From: Bacteroidales bacterium
GTDB lineage: Bacteria; Bacteroidota; Bacteroidia; Bacteroidales; ML635J-15
Assembly: GCA_016937855.1 (NCBI GenBank)
Contig: JAFGVU010000213.1
Coordinates: 1 to 38,046, forward strand
DNA: 38,046 nucleotides
Direction of reading: 5' to 3'
In this document: positions 1 through 8,596 of the stretch, one piece after another
Numbering within the stretch: the first letter of the stretch is position 1
How the letters are laid out: the number at the start of each line of letters is the position of its first letter
Made by a program: the position numbers and the translations under genes
The notes under the pieces: model-generated
The model's input: only the letters and a program-made list of their open reading frames with translations
The model's database searches: none
What the model was told of the DNA's origin: nothing

Positions 1-69
1 AATATTCACAATTACAGTTTTCTCTTTTAGCCTCGTTAAATATTAAAATGCTACTAGCAATTTCATATT

Positions 70-150
70 CTCGAGATCCTCGAACCAGAGGTTCGGGATT
101 TCTCGAGGATTCTCGAAGAATAACAAAAATCACAGATTTTTTATTCTTCG
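70..150. repeat. Two consecutive hairpins upstream of xdhB
   Basis: Hairpin one has arms at 70-86 (CTCGAGATCCTCGAACC) and 90-107 around a 3-nt loop, imperfect by short insertions. Hairpin two pairs 114-131 with 135-150, giving a stem of about 16 bp (CGAAGAATAA.. with ..TTATTCTTCG) with a two-base bulge and an ACA loop. No T-run follows, so neither looks like a classical terminator. They could mark the end of an upstream gene outside the window, or be members of a palindromic repeat family. Confidence 0.6.
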
Positions 151-151
151 G

Positions 152-196
152 AACTCTAGGAACTCTAGACACTATAGACACTTTAGGCACTAAAAA
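152..196. repeat. Degenerate 9-bp tandem repeat before xdhB
   Basis: Five successive 9-mers read AACTCTAGG, AACTCTAGA, CACTATAGA, CACTTTAGG and CACTAAAAA, with approximate consensus (A/C)ACTNTAGR. The array ends 9 bp before the xdhB start codon, so it occupies the untranslated leader. No function is assigned. It could be a slippage-prone spacer or a binding-site series. Confidence 0.6.
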
Positions 197-205
197 AAAC
201 ATACT

Positions 206-2503
206 ATGAAAAACATACAACACGAATCAGCAAAATATCAAGTTACTGGCGAAGCGATATATATCGATGATATGCCAATGTCTGATAGACTCTTAAATGG
301 TTATATATACACAAGTCCGCATGCACATGCAAGAATAAAATCCTTTAATCTTGATAAAGCAAAAGAAGTAAAAGGCGTACATGCTGTTTTGTCTTACAAG
401 GATATTCCGGGACACAACCAAATGGGACCAGTGATACACGACGAGCCTGTACTTGCCGAAGATTTAGTTGAGTGTATTGGGCAGGCGATGTTTATAATTG
501 CTGCAGAAAATCAACGCGCTGCGGATAATGCAATGAGTTTAATCGAAGTGGATTATGAAGTTTTAGAGCCGGTTCTCACAATTCAGGATGCTATTGAGAA
601 AAAATCATTTTTGCAACCTGAGAGAAAAATCGAAATTGGAGATATTGAATCGGGTTTTATGTCTTCGCAGCATATTCTGGAAGGAGAATTCGAATCGGGA
701 GGACAGGAGCAATGGTATCTCGAAACTCAAATTTGTATGTCTGTGCCGGGCGAAGGCAACGAGTTAAAAGCTTTTAGCTCTACTCAACATCCATCCGAAA
801 CACAGGCAATAATTGCCGAAGTTCTGGGTGTAGGAAAACATGAAATAGAGGTGGAATGCCGACGTATGGGAGGAGCTTTTGGTGGAAAAGAAACTTCAGG
901 TAATCATGTGGCTGCATGGTCGGCTTTGCTCGCTGCTAAAACTGGTCGTCCGGTAAAAATACGCCTGTTTAGAGATGTCGATCAAAAAATTACCGGGAAA
1001 AGACATCCATACCTTTACAGATTCAAAGTCGGTTTCGACAACTCAGGACGTATAATTGCAGCAGATATAAAACATTTTCTTAATGGAGGATATGCTACTG
1101 ACTTAACAATGGCGATTCTTGAAAGGGGCATGTTACACGCAGAGAATTCCTATTTTATACCCAATATGCGTATTTTGGCATATCCAATGAAAACAAATAT
1201 TCCTTCAAATGTTGCATTTAGAGGTTTTGGAGCTCCACAAGGCATTTTTTGTATCGAAAATATTCTTCAGAAAATCGCTTTCAAACTAAAAAAGAGCTTA
1301 CTTGAAATTCAATTTGCAAATTTTTATGGTATTGATGATAAAAACATAGCTCCTTATGGTACAATTATCGAACATAATAGATTGTTTGATATTCATCAGC
1401 AGTTAATAATTTCATCAGATTATCATAATAGAAAAATTGAGATTGACAGTTTTAATCATGAAAATGAATTTGTAAAACGTGGAATTGCCGTTACACCTGT
1501 TAAATTCGGAATATCCTTTACAACTTCATTCTTAAATCAGGCCGGAGCTCTTATAAATGTTTATAATGATGGAACAATACTGGTTAATCATGGTGGAACC
1601 GAAATGGGGCAGGGGCTATATACCAAAATAAAGAAAATTGCAGCTCTCGAATTTGGCGTTTCAATCGATAGAATCAAAGTTAATGCAACAAATACATCGA
1701 AGGTCCCAAACACATCTGCTACTGCTGCATCTAGCGGGACAGATCTTAACGGTATGGCCGTAAAAAATGGAATTGATAAGCTTAAAAAAAGATTGGCAGA
1801 GTTTACTTCAGAGTTCCTTAATAATCAGCATGCTTATAATTCAAAAGCAGATGATATTGTTTTTGAAAGTGATATGGTTTTTGATTCAAATCATCCGGAT
1901 ACAAAATATAAATTCGATGAGATTGTCGGAAAAGCTTACATCGGACAAATAAGTCTTAGTGCAACAGGTTTTTATCGCACTCCGGATATTGAATTCGATA
2001 GGGCAAAAGGAAAGGGTAAGCCTTTTCACTATTATGCTTTTGGTATGGCTGTATCTGAAGTTGCGGTGGATACCTTAACAGGTTATTTAAAAGTTCTTAG
2101 AGCTGATATCTTACATGATGTAGGAGAATCTGTGTTGCCAAATATAGATATTGGACAAATCGAAGGAGCTTATGTTCAAGGAATGGGTTGGGTTACCGGC
2201 GAAGAAATGAAATACGATAATAAAGGAAATCTTCTAAATCATTCTCCTGACACATATAAAATTCCGGGTGTGCGCGATATTCCCGAAGTTTTTAATGTAA
2301 AACTTCTCGAAGGGTTTCCAAATCATAATACAATCAGACGCAGTAAAGCGGTTGGTGAGCCACCGTTCGTTCTAGGCTTGTCGGTTTGGTTTGCAACCAA
2401 TTACGCTATTGCTGCAATTAATAATCATTCCGTTGAGCCGGAATTAAAACTGCCCGCGACAAACGAAAATATTATTCTCGCCATAAATAGTTTAAATAGA
2501 TAA
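206..2503 (+). CDS. xdhB: Xanthine dehydrogenase, molybdopterin-binding subunit
   Basis: This is the molybdenum-cofactor subunit of a xanthine dehydrogenase, which oxidises hypoxanthine and xanthine towards urate in purine breakdown. At 765 aa it is the usual length for the separate Mo subunit. It aligns by eye along its whole length with the C-terminal part of eukaryotic XDH: GGQEQWYLET (Q167), MGGAFGGKE (E229), AFRGFGAPQG (R339), KFGISFT (about 433-439), GGTEMGQG (463-470) and KAVGEPP (E718). These match bovine Gln767, Glu802, Arg880, Phe914 and Glu1261. The Glu/Arg pair is the one that distinguishes purine hydroxylases from aldehyde oxidases, so a purine substrate is favoured (inference). 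The FAD and 2Fe-2S parts are not here and presumably lie upstream of the window. No Shine-Dalgarno sequence is seen, as is normal for Bacteroidota. The stop is 3 bp before the next start. Confidence 0.93.
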   Translation: MKNIQHESAKYQVTGEAIYIDDMPMSDRLLNGYIYTSPHAHARIKSFNLDKAKEVKGVHAVLSYKDIPGHNQMGPVIHDEPVLAEDLVECIGQAMFIIAAENQRAADNAMSLIEVDYEVLEPVLTIQDAIEKKSFLQPERKIEIGDIESGFMSSQHILEGEFESGGQEQWYLETQICMSVPGEGNELKAFSSTQHPSETQAIIAEVLGVGKHEIEVECRRMGGAFGGKETSGNHVAAWSALLAAKTGRPVKIRLFRDVDQKITGKRHPYLYRFKVGFDNSGRIIAADIKHFLNGGYATDLTMAILERGMLHAENSYFIPNMRILAYPMKTNIPSNVAFRGFGAPQGIFCIENILQKIAFKLKKSLLEIQFANFYGIDDKNIAPYGTIIEHNRLFDIHQQLIISSDYHNRKIEIDSFNHENEFVKRGIAVTPVKFGISFTTSFLNQAGALINVYNDGTILVNHGGTEMGQGLYTKIKKIAALEFGVSIDRIKVNATNTSKVPNTSATAASSGTDLNGMAVKNGIDKLKKRLAEFTSEFLNNQHAYNSKADDIVFESDMVFDSNHPDTKYKFDEIVGKAYIGQISLSATGFYRTPDIEFDRAKGKGKPFHYYAFGMAVSEVAVDTLTGYLKVLRADILHDVGESVLPNIDIGQIEGAYVQGMGWVTGEEMKYDNKGNLLNHSPDTYKIPGVRDIPEVFNVKLLEGFPNHNTIRRSKAVGEPPFVLGLSVWFATNYAIAAINNHSVEPELKLPATNENIILAINSLNR

Positions 2504-2506
2504 TCG

Positions 2507-4516
2507 ATGAAAGCTCTGTTTTGTTACACTCTTTTTTTTGTTTTAATCGCATCAACAAACTTCTTGGCTCAGGAAATGGTTGAATTATCATCTCCATCTG
2601 GTAAAATTGTGCTTAGAGCAGGTATCGAAGATAATAAATTTGTCTATGGAATAATTTATAACGATACGGTTAGAATGGAGCATTGCGAATTAGGGTATGT
2701 CTATGCCGACGGAGACAGCTGTACAAAACTTGATATTCATATATTTCAAGAAAGAACAGTAGATGAAATTTGGAAACCCAAATGGGGACAATATAGCAGC
2801 ATAAAAAATAACTTCAATGAAATGTCGGTAGTTCTAAATCAAGTTGATAGTGATCGACAAATACAAATTATTTTTCGAGCCTACGATGACGCAATTGCTT
2901 TTAGGTATAAAAATCTTGATTCGGTCGATTCAATTACAATAATGAGTGAGGAAACACAATTTGGATTTAAAGAAGATTTAGAAACATGGTGGATTTGGGC
3001 AGATTACGATACTTATGAAAAACTTTACAACAAAACAAAACTTAGTGAATGTGAGCACGTTGCTGCACCTGTTACTTTAAAGTCAAAATCAGGTGTTTAT
3101 TATTGCATTTGTGAGGCCGATATAGATAATTATTCATCTATGAATCTTTTTAAAATCGATTCACTGACTTTTAAATCGAATTTATGCCCATGGTCTGACG
3201 GAACTAAAGTTAAGACAAAAGGAGGATTTGAGTCTCCATGGAGAGTTATTTTGATTACTGATAATCCGGGTGATTTAATTGAATCATCAACATTATATAA
3301 TCTTAATGACCCGCCTGCAATAAAAGAATTAGATTGGGTAAAACCGGTAAAATATGTTGGGATTTGGTGGGAAATGCACTTGGGGTTATCCGATTGGGGA
3401 ATGGCTGACGGAAGGCATGGTGCTACAACCGAAAACTCTATTAAATATATAGATTTTGCCGCAGAAAATAATTTTGATGCTGTTTTAATTGAAGGTTGGA
3501 ATACCGGTTGGGAAGATTGGGGCAAGCAAGGAGCTTTTGATTTTGTAACACCTTATTCCGATTTTGATATAGATAGCGTGGTTCGTTATGCAAAGAAAAG
3601 AAATATAGAAATCATAGGGCATCACGAAACAGGTGGTGATATTATCTCATACGAACGTAACCTCGAAAAGGCTTTTGAATACTATAAAAAACATAATATT
3701 CGATATGTTAAAACAGGATATGCCGGTGGAATTATTCCGTCTGGAGAATCACATCATGGCCAATTTATGGTGAATCATTACAATAAAGTAATGCGAACTG
3801 CTATGGATTATGGAATCATGCTCATAGTTCATGAGCCTGTCGTTCCATCTGGTCTGGCAAGGACATATCCCAATCTTCTTAGTTTCGAAGGGGTTAGGGG
3901 GATGGAATGGAATGCTTGGAGTGAAGGAAATCCACCATCGCACACCTGCATAATTCCATTTACTCGTGGAATTGCTGGACCAATTGATTACACACCCGGA
4001 ATATTTGACATAGACCTAAGCAATTATATCATTAAAAAGAAGAAATGGAACTCTCTTGATAATGGTGAAAACGCTGTTCACTCTACAATTGCAAACCAAA
4101 TTGCTTTGATGATTATTCTCTATAGTCCTGTAATTATGGCTGCCGATTTAGTTGAGAATTATAATAATCATCCGGCATTGAATATTGTAAAAATGATTCC
4201 TGCAACTTGGGATGATACCAAAGTTCTTAAATCTGAAATTGGTGAATATATTGTGATTGCTCGTCGATCAGGTGATAAATGGTTTGTCGCCGGTATCACA
4301 AATGAGCAAGAAAGAGGAGTTGAGATTAACCTAAACGACTTTCTTAACAAGAATCAGGAATATGATTGTTCTTATATTACCGATCATTTACTATCGCATT
4401 ATGAGAAGTTCCCTGAAAAATACTTAATGGGAAATAAAGTGTTTACTGCAAACGAATCTGCAAATACTCAAATGAAGGAAGGAGGCGGTTTTGTCATGAT
4501 ATTTGAACCCAAATAA
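2507..4516 (+). CDS. Glycoside hydrolase family 97 (SusB-like alpha-glycosidase)
   Basis: A secreted or periplasmic exo-alpha-glycosidase of GH97, 669 aa. Residues 1-21 form a signal peptide ending ..NFLAQ. A beta-sandwich N-domain spans about 25-270, the (beta/alpha)8 barrel about 275-560, and a small C-domain 565-669. Barrel signatures include VKTGYAGG, HEPVVPSGLARTYPN with E443, FTRGIAGPIDYTPG and AADLVENY with E550. The HEP form, in place of the HG form of retaining alpha-galactosidases, and the two Glu residues near SusB E439 and E532 indicate the inverting alpha-glucosidase branch (established family knowledge; assignment by eye). It lies 3 bp after xdhB, so co-transcription is likely although no metabolic link is obvious. 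No SusC/SusD genes are adjacent, so this is not a recognisable polysaccharide utilisation locus. Confidence 0.93.
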   Translation: MKALFCYTLFFVLIASTNFLAQEMVELSSPSGKIVLRAGIEDNKFVYGIIYNDTVRMEHCELGYVYADGDSCTKLDIHIFQERTVDEIWKPKWGQYSSIKNNFNEMSVVLNQVDSDRQIQIIFRAYDDAIAFRYKNLDSVDSITIMSEETQFGFKEDLETWWIWADYDTYEKLYNKTKLSECEHVAAPVTLKSKSGVYYCICEADIDNYSSMNLFKIDSLTFKSNLCPWSDGTKVKTKGGFESPWRVILITDNPGDLIESSTLYNLNDPPAIKELDWVKPVKYVGIWWEMHLGLSDWGMADGRHGATTENSIKYIDFAAENNFDAVLIEGWNTGWEDWGKQGAFDFVTPYSDFDIDSVVRYAKKRNIEIIGHHETGGDIISYERNLEKAFEYYKKHNIRYVKTGYAGGIIPSGESHHGQFMVNHYNKVMRTAMDYGIMLIVHEPVVPSGLARTYPNLLSFEGVRGMEWNAWSEGNPPSHTCIIPFTRGIAGPIDYTPGIFDIDLSNYIIKKKKWNSLDNGENAVHSTIANQIALMIILYSPVIMAADLVENYNNHPALNIVKMIPATWDDTKVLKSEIGEYIVIARRSGDKWFVAGITNEQERGVEINLNDFLNKNQEYDCSYITDHLLSHYEKFPEKYLMGNKVFTANESANTQMKEGGGFVMIFEPK

Positions 4517-4551
4517 CCTAACCATCACATTTAAAAACCTCATAATACAAT

Positions 4552-4576
4552 TCAAATTCGAGTTACCCGAATTTGA
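4552..4576 (-). repeat. Palindrome between convergent genes, REP-like
   Basis: Arms TCAAATTCG and CGAATTTGA form a perfect 9-bp stem around a 7-nt loop. The core on the minus strand resembles the AATTTCGAG/CTCGAAATT palindromes near 29 kb. It lies 36 bp after the GH97 stop and 16 bp after the DUF5606 stop, so it could also act as a two-way transcript end, although T-runs are weak. Confidence 0.6.
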
Positions 4577-4591
4577 CCTTGTTATAAGCTA

Positions 4592-5032
4592 CTAAGTTGT
4601 TTCCTTATCTTCTTTTTTATCTTCTTGGCTATCCTCAGCTTTAATGCTTTCGGCAGTTATAATTTCATGGTCAATAAGAGTATTATACCAATTTGCTACT
4701 TTTTTAATATCCGAAACATAAACACGTTCTCTATCATAATCAGGAAGGACTTCTTCCATAAATTTTTTAAAGTCGTCATTGTTTGGCTTTTGTTGTAAAA
4801 CTTTTTCGCCATTGTACTTTTCAAAGGTGTTAACAAAGATCTTTTTCAATGGGATATCTTCGTCTTCGGTATAAATTGCAACGTCTTCGAGAGTGCTAAT
4901 GCGTGATGTTGCAAATGCTGGCATGCGCTTGCCGTTAGTTAATGATTCTACTATTACGTTGTTTTTCCCTTTGGAGACTAATTTGTATAGTCCCGGCTGT
5001 CCTGCTATTGCTAAAATTCCGTCTAAAAACAT
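4592..5032 (-). CDS. DUF5606 family protein
   Basis: A 146-aa cytoplasmic protein of a family confined to Bacteroidota; its function is unknown. The N-terminal half (MFLDGILAIAGQPGLYKL, then a small beta-rich segment containing RMPAFATSRISTLEDVAIY) looks like an RNA-polymerase-tail-like or SH3-like barrel, and the middle (about 85-125) is helical. The C-terminus is a low-complexity acidic/lysine tail (EDSQEDKKEDKE). It has its own promoter with a perfect TACATTTG box 21 bp before the start, so it is probably monocistronic. The family assignment rests on recognition of the N-terminal pattern. Confidence 0.8.
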   Translation of the reverse strand: MFLDGILAIAGQPGLYKLVSKGKNNVIVESLTNGKRMPAFATSRISTLEDVAIYTEDEDIPLKKIFVNTFEKYNGEKVLQQKPNNDDFKKFMEEVLPDYDRERVYVSDIKKVANWYNTLIDHEIITAESIKAEDSQEDKKEDKETT

Positions 5033-5052
5033 ATAATTAATAATTTAGTTTG

Positions 5053-5082
5053 CAAATGTAATATTTGAATTTTAATCTCAAA
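5053..5082 (-). promoter_or_regulatory. Bacteroidota-type promoter for the DUF5606 gene
   Basis: On the minus strand, TTTG (5082-5079), an 18-bp spacer, then TACATTTG (5060-5053) match the Bacteroidota -33 TTTG / -7 TAnnTTTG consensus. The ATG follows after 20 bp. Confidence 0.7.
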
Positions 5083-5210
5083 TAAAAAATGACCAAAAAT
5101 TCAAATATAATGCCATAAATATATTTTCAAAATTGCTTTCCCAATTTTATTATCCTATTTTAAGTTTCTTAAGAATGTCTTACTTTTTTTATTGTCCTAC
5201 TTTATTCTGC

Positions 5211-5233
5211 AAATTCCGAGTTCCACGAAATTT
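5211..5233 (-). repeat. Decayed REP-like palindrome just after the DnaJ-like gene
   Basis: By eye, this 23-bp segment is identical at 20 positions to the palindrome repeated at 28978-29108 (arms AAATTCCGAG and CACGAAATTT here). The preceding ATTGTCCTAC (5191-5200) matches the spacer that follows each palindrome in that array, so this is probably the remains of a two-copy array. It begins 3 bp after the stop codon of the minus-strand gene at 5237. Confidence 0.6.
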
Positions 5234-5236
5234 TCC

Positions 5237-5962
5237 TTATTTTATGCCTCTTTCTTTTTTTATTTTGTTGTAGGCATCGTTGATGGTTTGAAATTTTTGT
5301 TTTGCAGCATTTTGAATATCTTCACCCAGATTTGCTACTTTATCGGGATGGTGTTTTACTGCCATGTTGCGATATGCTTTTTTGATCTCATCCTCACTAG
5401 CATTCTTGCTAATCCCCAAAATTTCGTAAGCGGAGTCTGTTTCAGGAACAAACATAGATTTTACTGACTTAAATTCATTGCTGGTAAGTCCAATTTTAAG
5501 TGCGATATGTTCAATTACTGAGACTTCATCCTTATGAACTTCACCATCAGCAGCAGAAATGCCGAAAAGATAATGTAAAATCTGTAGTTTGAGAGGGCTA
5601 CTCATACTAAATCTAACCTGATTGCATACATCATCGAGCGGGATATCTTTCTCTAGTAAGTCTTTTAAAATCTGTAGAGCTTCTTTTGTCTCTGTTTCAC
5701 TAAAATTAGATCGTAGAAATTTTTTAACAAACTCTAATTCACTTTTCTTTACAACTTTATCTGCTTTCATTACAGCTGCTGAAAGTACAAGAAAAGTTAA
5801 AATAAAATCGCCTCTCTGCGTTTTTCCTTTCGATGAACTTACGGATGTATTAATTGTGGCTACATCAAAAAAAGATCCAATAAAAAATCCTAAAAGAGCA
5901 CCTATTGGACCACCAAATGCCCAACCAAGTCCTCCTCCAATCCATTTGCCAAGTTTTACCAT
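5237..5962 (-). CDS. TerB-DnaJ domain protein (DjlA-like)
   Basis: A 241-aa co-chaperone-like protein. Residues 1-35 form a glycine-rich hydrophobic segment ([20 protein letters not shown]) likely to insert in the membrane. Residues about 50-165 are a TerB-like helical domain, and the C-terminal 65 residues are a J domain with the HPD triad in AVKHHPDKV. This order is that of DjlA, in which the J domain stimulates DnaK ATPase at the membrane. Its start overlaps the end of coaE by 7 bp, so it is the last gene of the DUF1573-yajC-ybbR-coaE unit and translationally coupled. The stop is followed at once by a REP-like palindrome. Confidence 0.87.
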   Translation of the reverse strand: MVKLGKWIGGGLGWAFGGPIGALLGFFIGSFFDVATINTSVSSSKGKTQRGDFILTFLVLSAAVMKADKVVKKSELEFVKKFLRSNFSETETKEALQILKDLLEKDIPLDDVCNQVRFSMSSPLKLQILHYLFGISAADGEVHKDEVSVIEHIALKIGLTSNEFKSVKSMFVPETDSAYEILGISKNASEDEIKKAYRNMAVKHHPDKVANLGEDIQNAAKQKFQTINDAYNKIKKERGIK

Positions 5963-6540
5963 TTGTTCCTAATATGATTTATTATTTCTAAACTCTGAAG
6001 TATTAAAAAATGTTCATTATCATTCAATATTGTATAATCTGGTTTTTTATCTAAGGATTTATAAAAATTTTGACTTCTAACTCGTTTTAGAGCATCTGCT
6101 TTGCTTATTTTATCCCTATTACAAATTCTATCAATAATGATATTTTTCGGACTTTTTACCAAAATAATCTTGTCAAGAACTGATTCAAAACCTGATTCAT
6201 ATACTAGTGCTGATTCAATCGCACAAATTACGCCATTTTGATTATTTGTCCAATCAAGAAAATGATTTTGTACTATTGGGTGTACTATTGAATTTACAAT
6301 TTGTCGTTTTTGTTCGTTATTGAATATTTGTGATGCGATGTATTGCTTATTTAGCCCATCACTAGTGTATGCGTTTTGCCCGAACTCTAATATCAACTTA
6401 TCTTTAATCTCCGATGATTTGTTCATTAACAATTTTGCATTAAAATCTGCATCATAAACTGCAATATCTAAAATGCGAAAAATGGAAGAAACAACCGATT
6501 TCCCAGAGCCAATTATTCCTGTAATGCCCAACTTAATCAT
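5956..6540 (-). CDS. coaE: Dephospho-CoA kinase
   Basis: This enzyme phosphorylates the 3'-hydroxyl of dephospho-CoA, the last step of coenzyme A synthesis, in the cytoplasm. The P-loop [11 protein letters not shown] lies at the N-terminus, followed by the conserved Asp pair region ([11 protein letters not shown]), the HPIV motif, and the lid segment [17 protein letters not shown]. The start is placed at the ATG giving MIKLGITG, the usual N-terminus; an in-frame ATG three codons upstream (6549) is possible. Both starts lie inside the 3' end of the YbbR-like gene, and the stop overlaps the downstream DnaJ-like start, so coupling occurs on both sides. Confidence 0.94.
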   Translation of the reverse strand: MIKLGITGIIGSGKSVVSSIFRILDIAVYDADFNAKLLMNKSSEIKDKLILEFGQNAYTSDGLNKQYIASQIFNNEQKRQIVNSIVHPIVQNHFLDWTNNQNGVICAIESALVYESGFESVLDKIILVKSPKNIIIDRICNRDKISKADALKRVRSQNFYKSLDKKPDYTILNDNEHFLILQSLEIINHIRNKW

Positions 6541-7549
6541 TCGAGTCATTGATTTGTTCAGGAAGTAATTTCACACTAATCGGGCTAATATTAGTAATCT
6601 GCAATTCAGGACGCGAACTCGTAACACTAACTTCGGCTTCTTGGTCCTGAATATCTTTAAAATTAGCGGTAGCAACAAAATCAGTGATATCAATTTCGCT
6701 AAAAATACTTAGTGGAACTTTAAATGAAACACTAACTTCGCTTGGAATAACTCTGATTTTTAATTTTTCCGGAGCATTCATAATATTGACTGGAATTTTT
6801 AAGCTTGTTTCAGTGTACTTTTCCATTGGGATGTCAATTAAAACGCTTGTTTTAGAGTATCTAAGGTTTTTAAACGTATTGATTTCCAACGAATGCACAT
6901 GATTGTCATTAATTATACCTAAATCAGTAGGCTTAGTATAAATAGCTTTCATTGTATCGACAATATCTTGTGGCCCATAAACTGTAACCGTGTCGGGTCT
7001 TATGGTAATCTCCCCATTTTTTACATAATTTACATCTGGCTCAAATGTAATAAGAGGCTTTACCGCAATTTGCTTAGAATAGGTTTGTGTAGTATTAAAA
7101 TAAATCGTGTCCGGACTTATTTTTACAAGTTTTATATTGTCGCCAAATCTTTTGTTGACGAGAATTTTTAAATCTTCAGTTATGATAAACGATTGTGTAC
7201 AATTGTTAGGATTAGAGTGTATCTTAATAGGATTTTTATCTTTGGAGAAGTCTATTATTAAGGGTAGTTTAATCTTTTCAATTTCTTCCCGTAGCAGATT
7301 ATAACCATGACCGGAAACACTAATGGTAAGTTCTTCTTTATAATCTTCCGGAATACTCATATTTTTGGGAAGATTTTTAATGATATAAGGAAGACTTAAA
7401 TCAGTTGTATATTCTTTGTTTATGGCATTGAGGAACCATAAAAATGCTGATATGACAAAGAAAACTAAGAAAACAAGAATATTCCGATTTCTGGTAAGTT
7501 TAACCAAAAATCGGATAATTATATTCTTTTGTTTAATTGTTTCACTCAT
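6533..7549 (-). CDS. YbbR-like (CdaR-related) membrane-anchored protein
   Basis: A 338-aa protein with one N-terminal transmembrane segment (about residues 28-44, ILVFLVFFVISAFLWFL) followed by an extracytoplasmic region of repeated beta-rich YbbR domains. Signatures include PDTVTVYGPQDIVDTM and ISPDTIYF. In Firmicutes YbbR/CdaR regulates a diadenylate cyclase; in Bacteroidota the gene usually sits between yajC and coaE as here, and its role is not established. No diadenylate cyclase gene is in the window. The stop overlaps coaE, and yajC ends 15 bp upstream. Confidence 0.88.
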   Translation of the reverse strand: MSETIKQKNIIIRFLVKLTRNRNILVFLVFFVISAFLWFLNAINKEYTTDLSLPYIIKNLPKNMSIPEDYKEELTISVSGHGYNLLREEIEKIKLPLIIDFSKDKNPIKIHSNPNNCTQSFIITEDLKILVNKRFGDNIKLVKISPDTIYFNTTQTYSKQIAVKPLITFEPDVNYVKNGEITIRPDTVTVYGPQDIVDTMKAIYTKPTDLGIINDNHVHSLEINTFKNLRYSKTSVLIDIPMEKYTETSLKIPVNIMNAPEKLKIRVIPSEVSVSFKVPLSIFSEIDITDFVATANFKDIQDQEAEVSVTSSRPELQITNISPISVKLLPEQINDSND

Positions 7550-7564
7550 CCAAAATTCAAATTT

Positions 7565-7882
7565 TTATTTTTGTGGCTGATTCTGAATGTCAGCAGGAGA
7601 AGCAACCAAAGAGCTTTTGTCAACTTTGATTTTTACATTTGTGTCGATTTCAACAAAAACATGAGTGTCTTGCACTTCGATTATTCTACCATAAATACCG
7701 CCTGCAGTGATCACTTTATCACCTTTCTTTAGACCTTCTCTGAACATTTTTGCTTCTTTTTGACGTTTTACTTGAGGTCTGATCATAAAGAAATAGAAAA
7801 CTGCTACTATTAAAACTAAGAAAATAATTGAGCTGTAAGGACTTTGTCCTTCTTGTTGTGCCATTAAAAATAGTTGATTCAT
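7565..7882 (-). CDS. yajC: Preprotein translocase subunit YajC
   Basis: A 105-aa inner-membrane accessory of the SecDF-YajC complex in protein export. A short N-terminal segment precedes one transmembrane helix (about residues 19-35), then the family signature FFMIRPQVKRQKEAKMFREGLKKGDKVITAGGIYG is recognisable in parts, followed by a small beta domain with V.VEIDTNVKIKVDKSS. The length is standard. It lies 25 bp after the DUF1573 gene and 15 bp before the YbbR-like gene, an order typical of Bacteroidota. Confidence 0.95.
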   Translation of the reverse strand: MNQLFLMAQQEGQSPYSSIIFLVLIVAVFYFFMIRPQVKRQKEAKMFREGLKKGDKVITAGGIYGRIIEVQDTHVFVEIDTNVKIKVDKSSLVASPADIQNQPQK

Positions 7883-7907
7883 AAAATTCTGTTTTTATAT
7901 TTATTAT

Positions 7908-8360
7908 TTAGTAAATTACTTCGCATCTGATAACAAGCTCTGTTACATTAGGTGTTGTGTTCGAGTACACTTTTGCCGTTTTTGTCTGCTTGCCATCACG
8001 GTTGGAACTGTCAAATTTGATTTCAATTGTGCCTTTTTCTCCCGGTTTTATCGGCTCTTTGGTCCACTTTGGTACAGTACAACCACAAGAGGCTTTAACA
8101 TTAGATATAATTAGATTGCCTTTGCCGGTATTTGTAAATACAAAATTGTGTATTACTTTCTCTCCCTGAATTACTGTTCCAAAATTATACTCTGTTTCAT
8201 CAAAAGTAATCTCAGGCATCCCGTCCGATGTGCCGTCTGGGTTATCAGCATTTGCAGGGTTGTCTATATTGTACTCACCACCTGTTTTATTATTGCTATT
8301 ATTACATGAAACAAATGTTAAAATCCCAATAAATCCAATTAAAAATACAATATTTTTCAT
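7908..8360 (-). CDS. DUF1573 lipoprotein
   Basis: A 150-aa lipoprotein with a signal peptide ending in the lipobox LTFVSC (C19), an N/D/G-rich linker, and an Ig-like DUF1573 domain from about residue 48. Typical family features are FDETEYNFGTVIQGEKV, FTNTGKGNLIISNVKASCGCTVPKW and PIKPGEKGTIEIKFDS. The function of DUF1573 is unknown; it is abundant in Bacteroidota envelopes. It is the first gene of the yajC-ybbR-coaE-djlA unit and has a TATATTTG box upstream. Confidence 0.9.
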   Translation of the reverse strand: MKNIVFLIGFIGILTFVSCNNSNNKTGGEYNIDNPANADNPDGTSDGMPEITFDETEYNFGTVIQGEKVIHNFVFTNTGKGNLIISNVKASCGCTVPKWTKEPIKPGEKGTIEIKFDSSNRDGKQTKTAKVYSNTTPNVTELVIRCEVIY

Positions 8361-8387
8361 TTTCTACATTTTTTTCAATAAGTTGTG

Positions 8388-8395
8388 CAAATATA
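8388..8395 (-). promoter_or_regulatory. -7 box for the DUF1573-yajC-ybbR-coaE unit
   Basis: TATATTTG on the minus strand fits TAnnTTTG and lies 27 bp before the ATG. No good TTTG is seen at the -33 position, so the promoter is only partly supported. Confidence 0.45.
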
Positions 8396-8596
8396 ATACT
8401 TTTCTTTTGTTTGAGATGCCAATTTTAATTCCAAATTATTAAAACTGTGTTAAAGTGATTTTTCGATGATAAAAATCTGTGTATATACGTAATATGGAGA
8501 TGTTTTTCTGTAAGCAAAAAGATTAATGTTTTTCTAGCTTGAAGATTCTAGCCTGATTTATTGGCTGCGTCGAGCTCTGGTTTTTGATATGTCCTA

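Noticed and set aside
2507-4516. Polysaccharide utilisation locus around the GH97 gene
   Set aside because: No SusC/SusD pair, regulator or further glycosidases are adjacent.
5622-5972. 116-codon plus-strand frame opposite the TerB-DnaJ gene
   Set aside because: It is antisense to a gene with a clear J domain and glycine-rich membrane segment, and shows no domain of its own.
6533-7549. Cyclic-di-AMP regulation module based on the YbbR/CdaR similarity
   Set aside because: No diadenylate cyclase gene is present here; the yajC-YbbR-coaE order is the ordinary Bacteroidota arrangement.
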